Assembly: GCA_026770585.1 (NCBI GenBank)
Contig: MU646332.1
Location: forward strand, 597,293-609,013
Direction: 5' to 3'
From: Baffinella frigidus
Taxonomy: Eukaryota > Cryptophyceae > Cryptomonadales > Baffinellaceae
DNA length: 11,721 nucleotides
Shown one piece after another: positions 11,156 through 11,721 of the stretch (the first letter of the stretch is position 1; each line of letters opens with the position of its first letter). The notes under the pieces were generated by a model, which had not been told where the DNA came from, did not search any database, and saw only the letters and a program-made list of their open reading frames with translations. A program made the translations under genes and the position numbers.

Positions 11156-11721
11156 CTGTTGCCCTGGTTCAGTGTTTGAGGTTCGGCTTTGCGCAGGGGA
11201 GCGCGCTGCTGCCCTCCGCACGGCTGAGTTCTGAGTTCTGGTTTCTGAGTTCTGAGTTTTGAGTTCTGACGTCGCACCAACAGAGACGTCCCAGTGTTGC
11301 CCTGCGCACACCCGTACCTCGCTCAGGAGGGAAACACTGCCCATCTAGTGGTGCCCTCCGCACGGCTGAGTTCTGAGTTCTGAGTTCTGACGTCGCACCA
11401 CCAGCCGCGTCCCGCTGTTGCCCTGCGCACTCCCAGGACGCTCACACGACGCCCACCAGAGGTTCCGGAGGGGAAAGGTTCAGGAGGTGAATGCTGTCTT
11501 CGGGTGACCACTAGAGAGAGAAAGAGGGAGATAGAGAGAGAGAGACGCATCCCGCTGTTGCCCTGGTGTAGGGGTTCAGGGTTCGGCGTTGCACAGGAGA
11601 CCGCGCTGTTGCCCTCCGCACGGCTCAGTTCTGAGTTCTGAGTTCTGAGTTCTGAGTTCTGAGTTCTGAGTTCTGAGTTCTGAGTTCTGAGTTCTGAGTT
11701 CTGAGTTCTGAGTTCTGAGTT
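11143..11721 (+). repeat. Three-copy module ending in CTGAGTT arrays
   Basis: Modules share ccgcgtcccgctgttgccct, gttcggcnttgcncagg, gccctccgcacggctgag and gacgtcgcacca. The gccctccgcacggct string occurs at 11211, 11353 and 11611. Each is followed by CTGAGTT units: about 7 degenerate, about 3, and 14. The middle module also holds a solo family A end (cgtacctcgctcag at about 11312). A GA-rich tract (agagagagaaagagggagat) lies at about 11513-11543. Confidence 0.7.
11624..11721 (+). repeat. CTGAGTT heptamer array (runs off the window)
   Basis: Fourteen contiguous 7-bp units, the first ctcagtt and the rest exactly ctgagtt, reach the last base of the window. The true array length is unknown. The perfect homogeneity indicates recent expansion. 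Confidence 0.95.

Noticed and set aside
10781-11344. 187-codon minus-strand open frame rich in Arg-Asn-Pro-Lys-Pro-Glu-Thr
   Set aside because: Most of it is period-7 repeat read as 21-bp codon cycles; only 11086-11155 looks non-repetitive and is kept as a candidate exon.
11624-11721. Chromosome end
   Set aside because: CTGAGTT is not a known telomere repeat and the array simply meets the window edge; the TTTAGGG-type blocks are all interstitial.
1-11721. tRNA, rRNA or snRNA genes
   Set aside because: No cloverleaf with A and B boxes and no conserved rRNA or snRNA string was recognised by eye; a tRNAscan or Infernal run was not possible.

Overview
The window looks like nuclear DNA of a eukaryotic protist or alga, dense in repeats. 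Three things point there: spliced genes with GT-AG introns, a gag-like retroelement ORF with a zinc knuckle, and many interstitial blocks of CCCTAAA/TTTAGGG-type heptamers. TTTAGGG is the telomere repeat of plants and many algae and alveolates. An alveolate alga (chromerid or dinoflagellate) is my guess, but the sequence alone does not settle it. There are no prokaryotic operons, rRNA, tRNA or CRISPR arrays. Most long open frames are read-through of simple repeats.

Layout. (1) 1-2570: an LTR-retrotransposon-like block. Two related direct repeats of about 400 bp (276-690 and 2180-2570) flank a minus-strand gag-like ORF (2169 to 1141), resembling a non-autonomous gag-only element. Further fragments of the repeat lie at 104-277 and 2088-2152. 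(2) 2571-3300: spacer with a degenerate 16-bp repeat running into a GTTAGGG heptamer array. (3) 3306 to about 7604: a plus-strand multi-exon gene for a PDZ-domain protein. No single open frame shows it. It appears only when exons are joined at good splice sites: 3306-3395, 3527-3584, 3707-3821, 5081-5123, then 5992-6060 or 6224-6330, then 7415-7604. The joined frame closes exactly at 603 nt. Its large introns contain foldback/MITE-like elements, a telomere-like minisatellite of about 50 bp period, and heptamer arrays. (4) 7600-10620: a cluster of short inverted-repeat (MITE-like) elements. Five near-full copies of a 122-125 bp element carry termini TA-CAGGGGTACCTCGCTCAT. A second family has termini TA-TCCCTTAAGTGGC. 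Degenerate tandem repeats and isolated exon-like islands lie between. (5) about 9927-11155, minus strand: probable exons of a second gene, again with heptamer-filled introns. (6) 10738-11721: TTTCGGG-type and CTGAGTT heptamer arrays, with larger duplicated modules running off the end.

The main result is the concealed PDZ gene and the structure of its fourth intron. Each minisatellite unit has an end resembling that intron's splice donor and an end resembling its acceptor, as if a short ancestral intron had been amplified in tandem. The exon after it is duplicated with alternative ends. Transposable elements and simple repeats have expanded inside introns while short coding islands stayed intact. 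No functional link between the two genes can be inferred.
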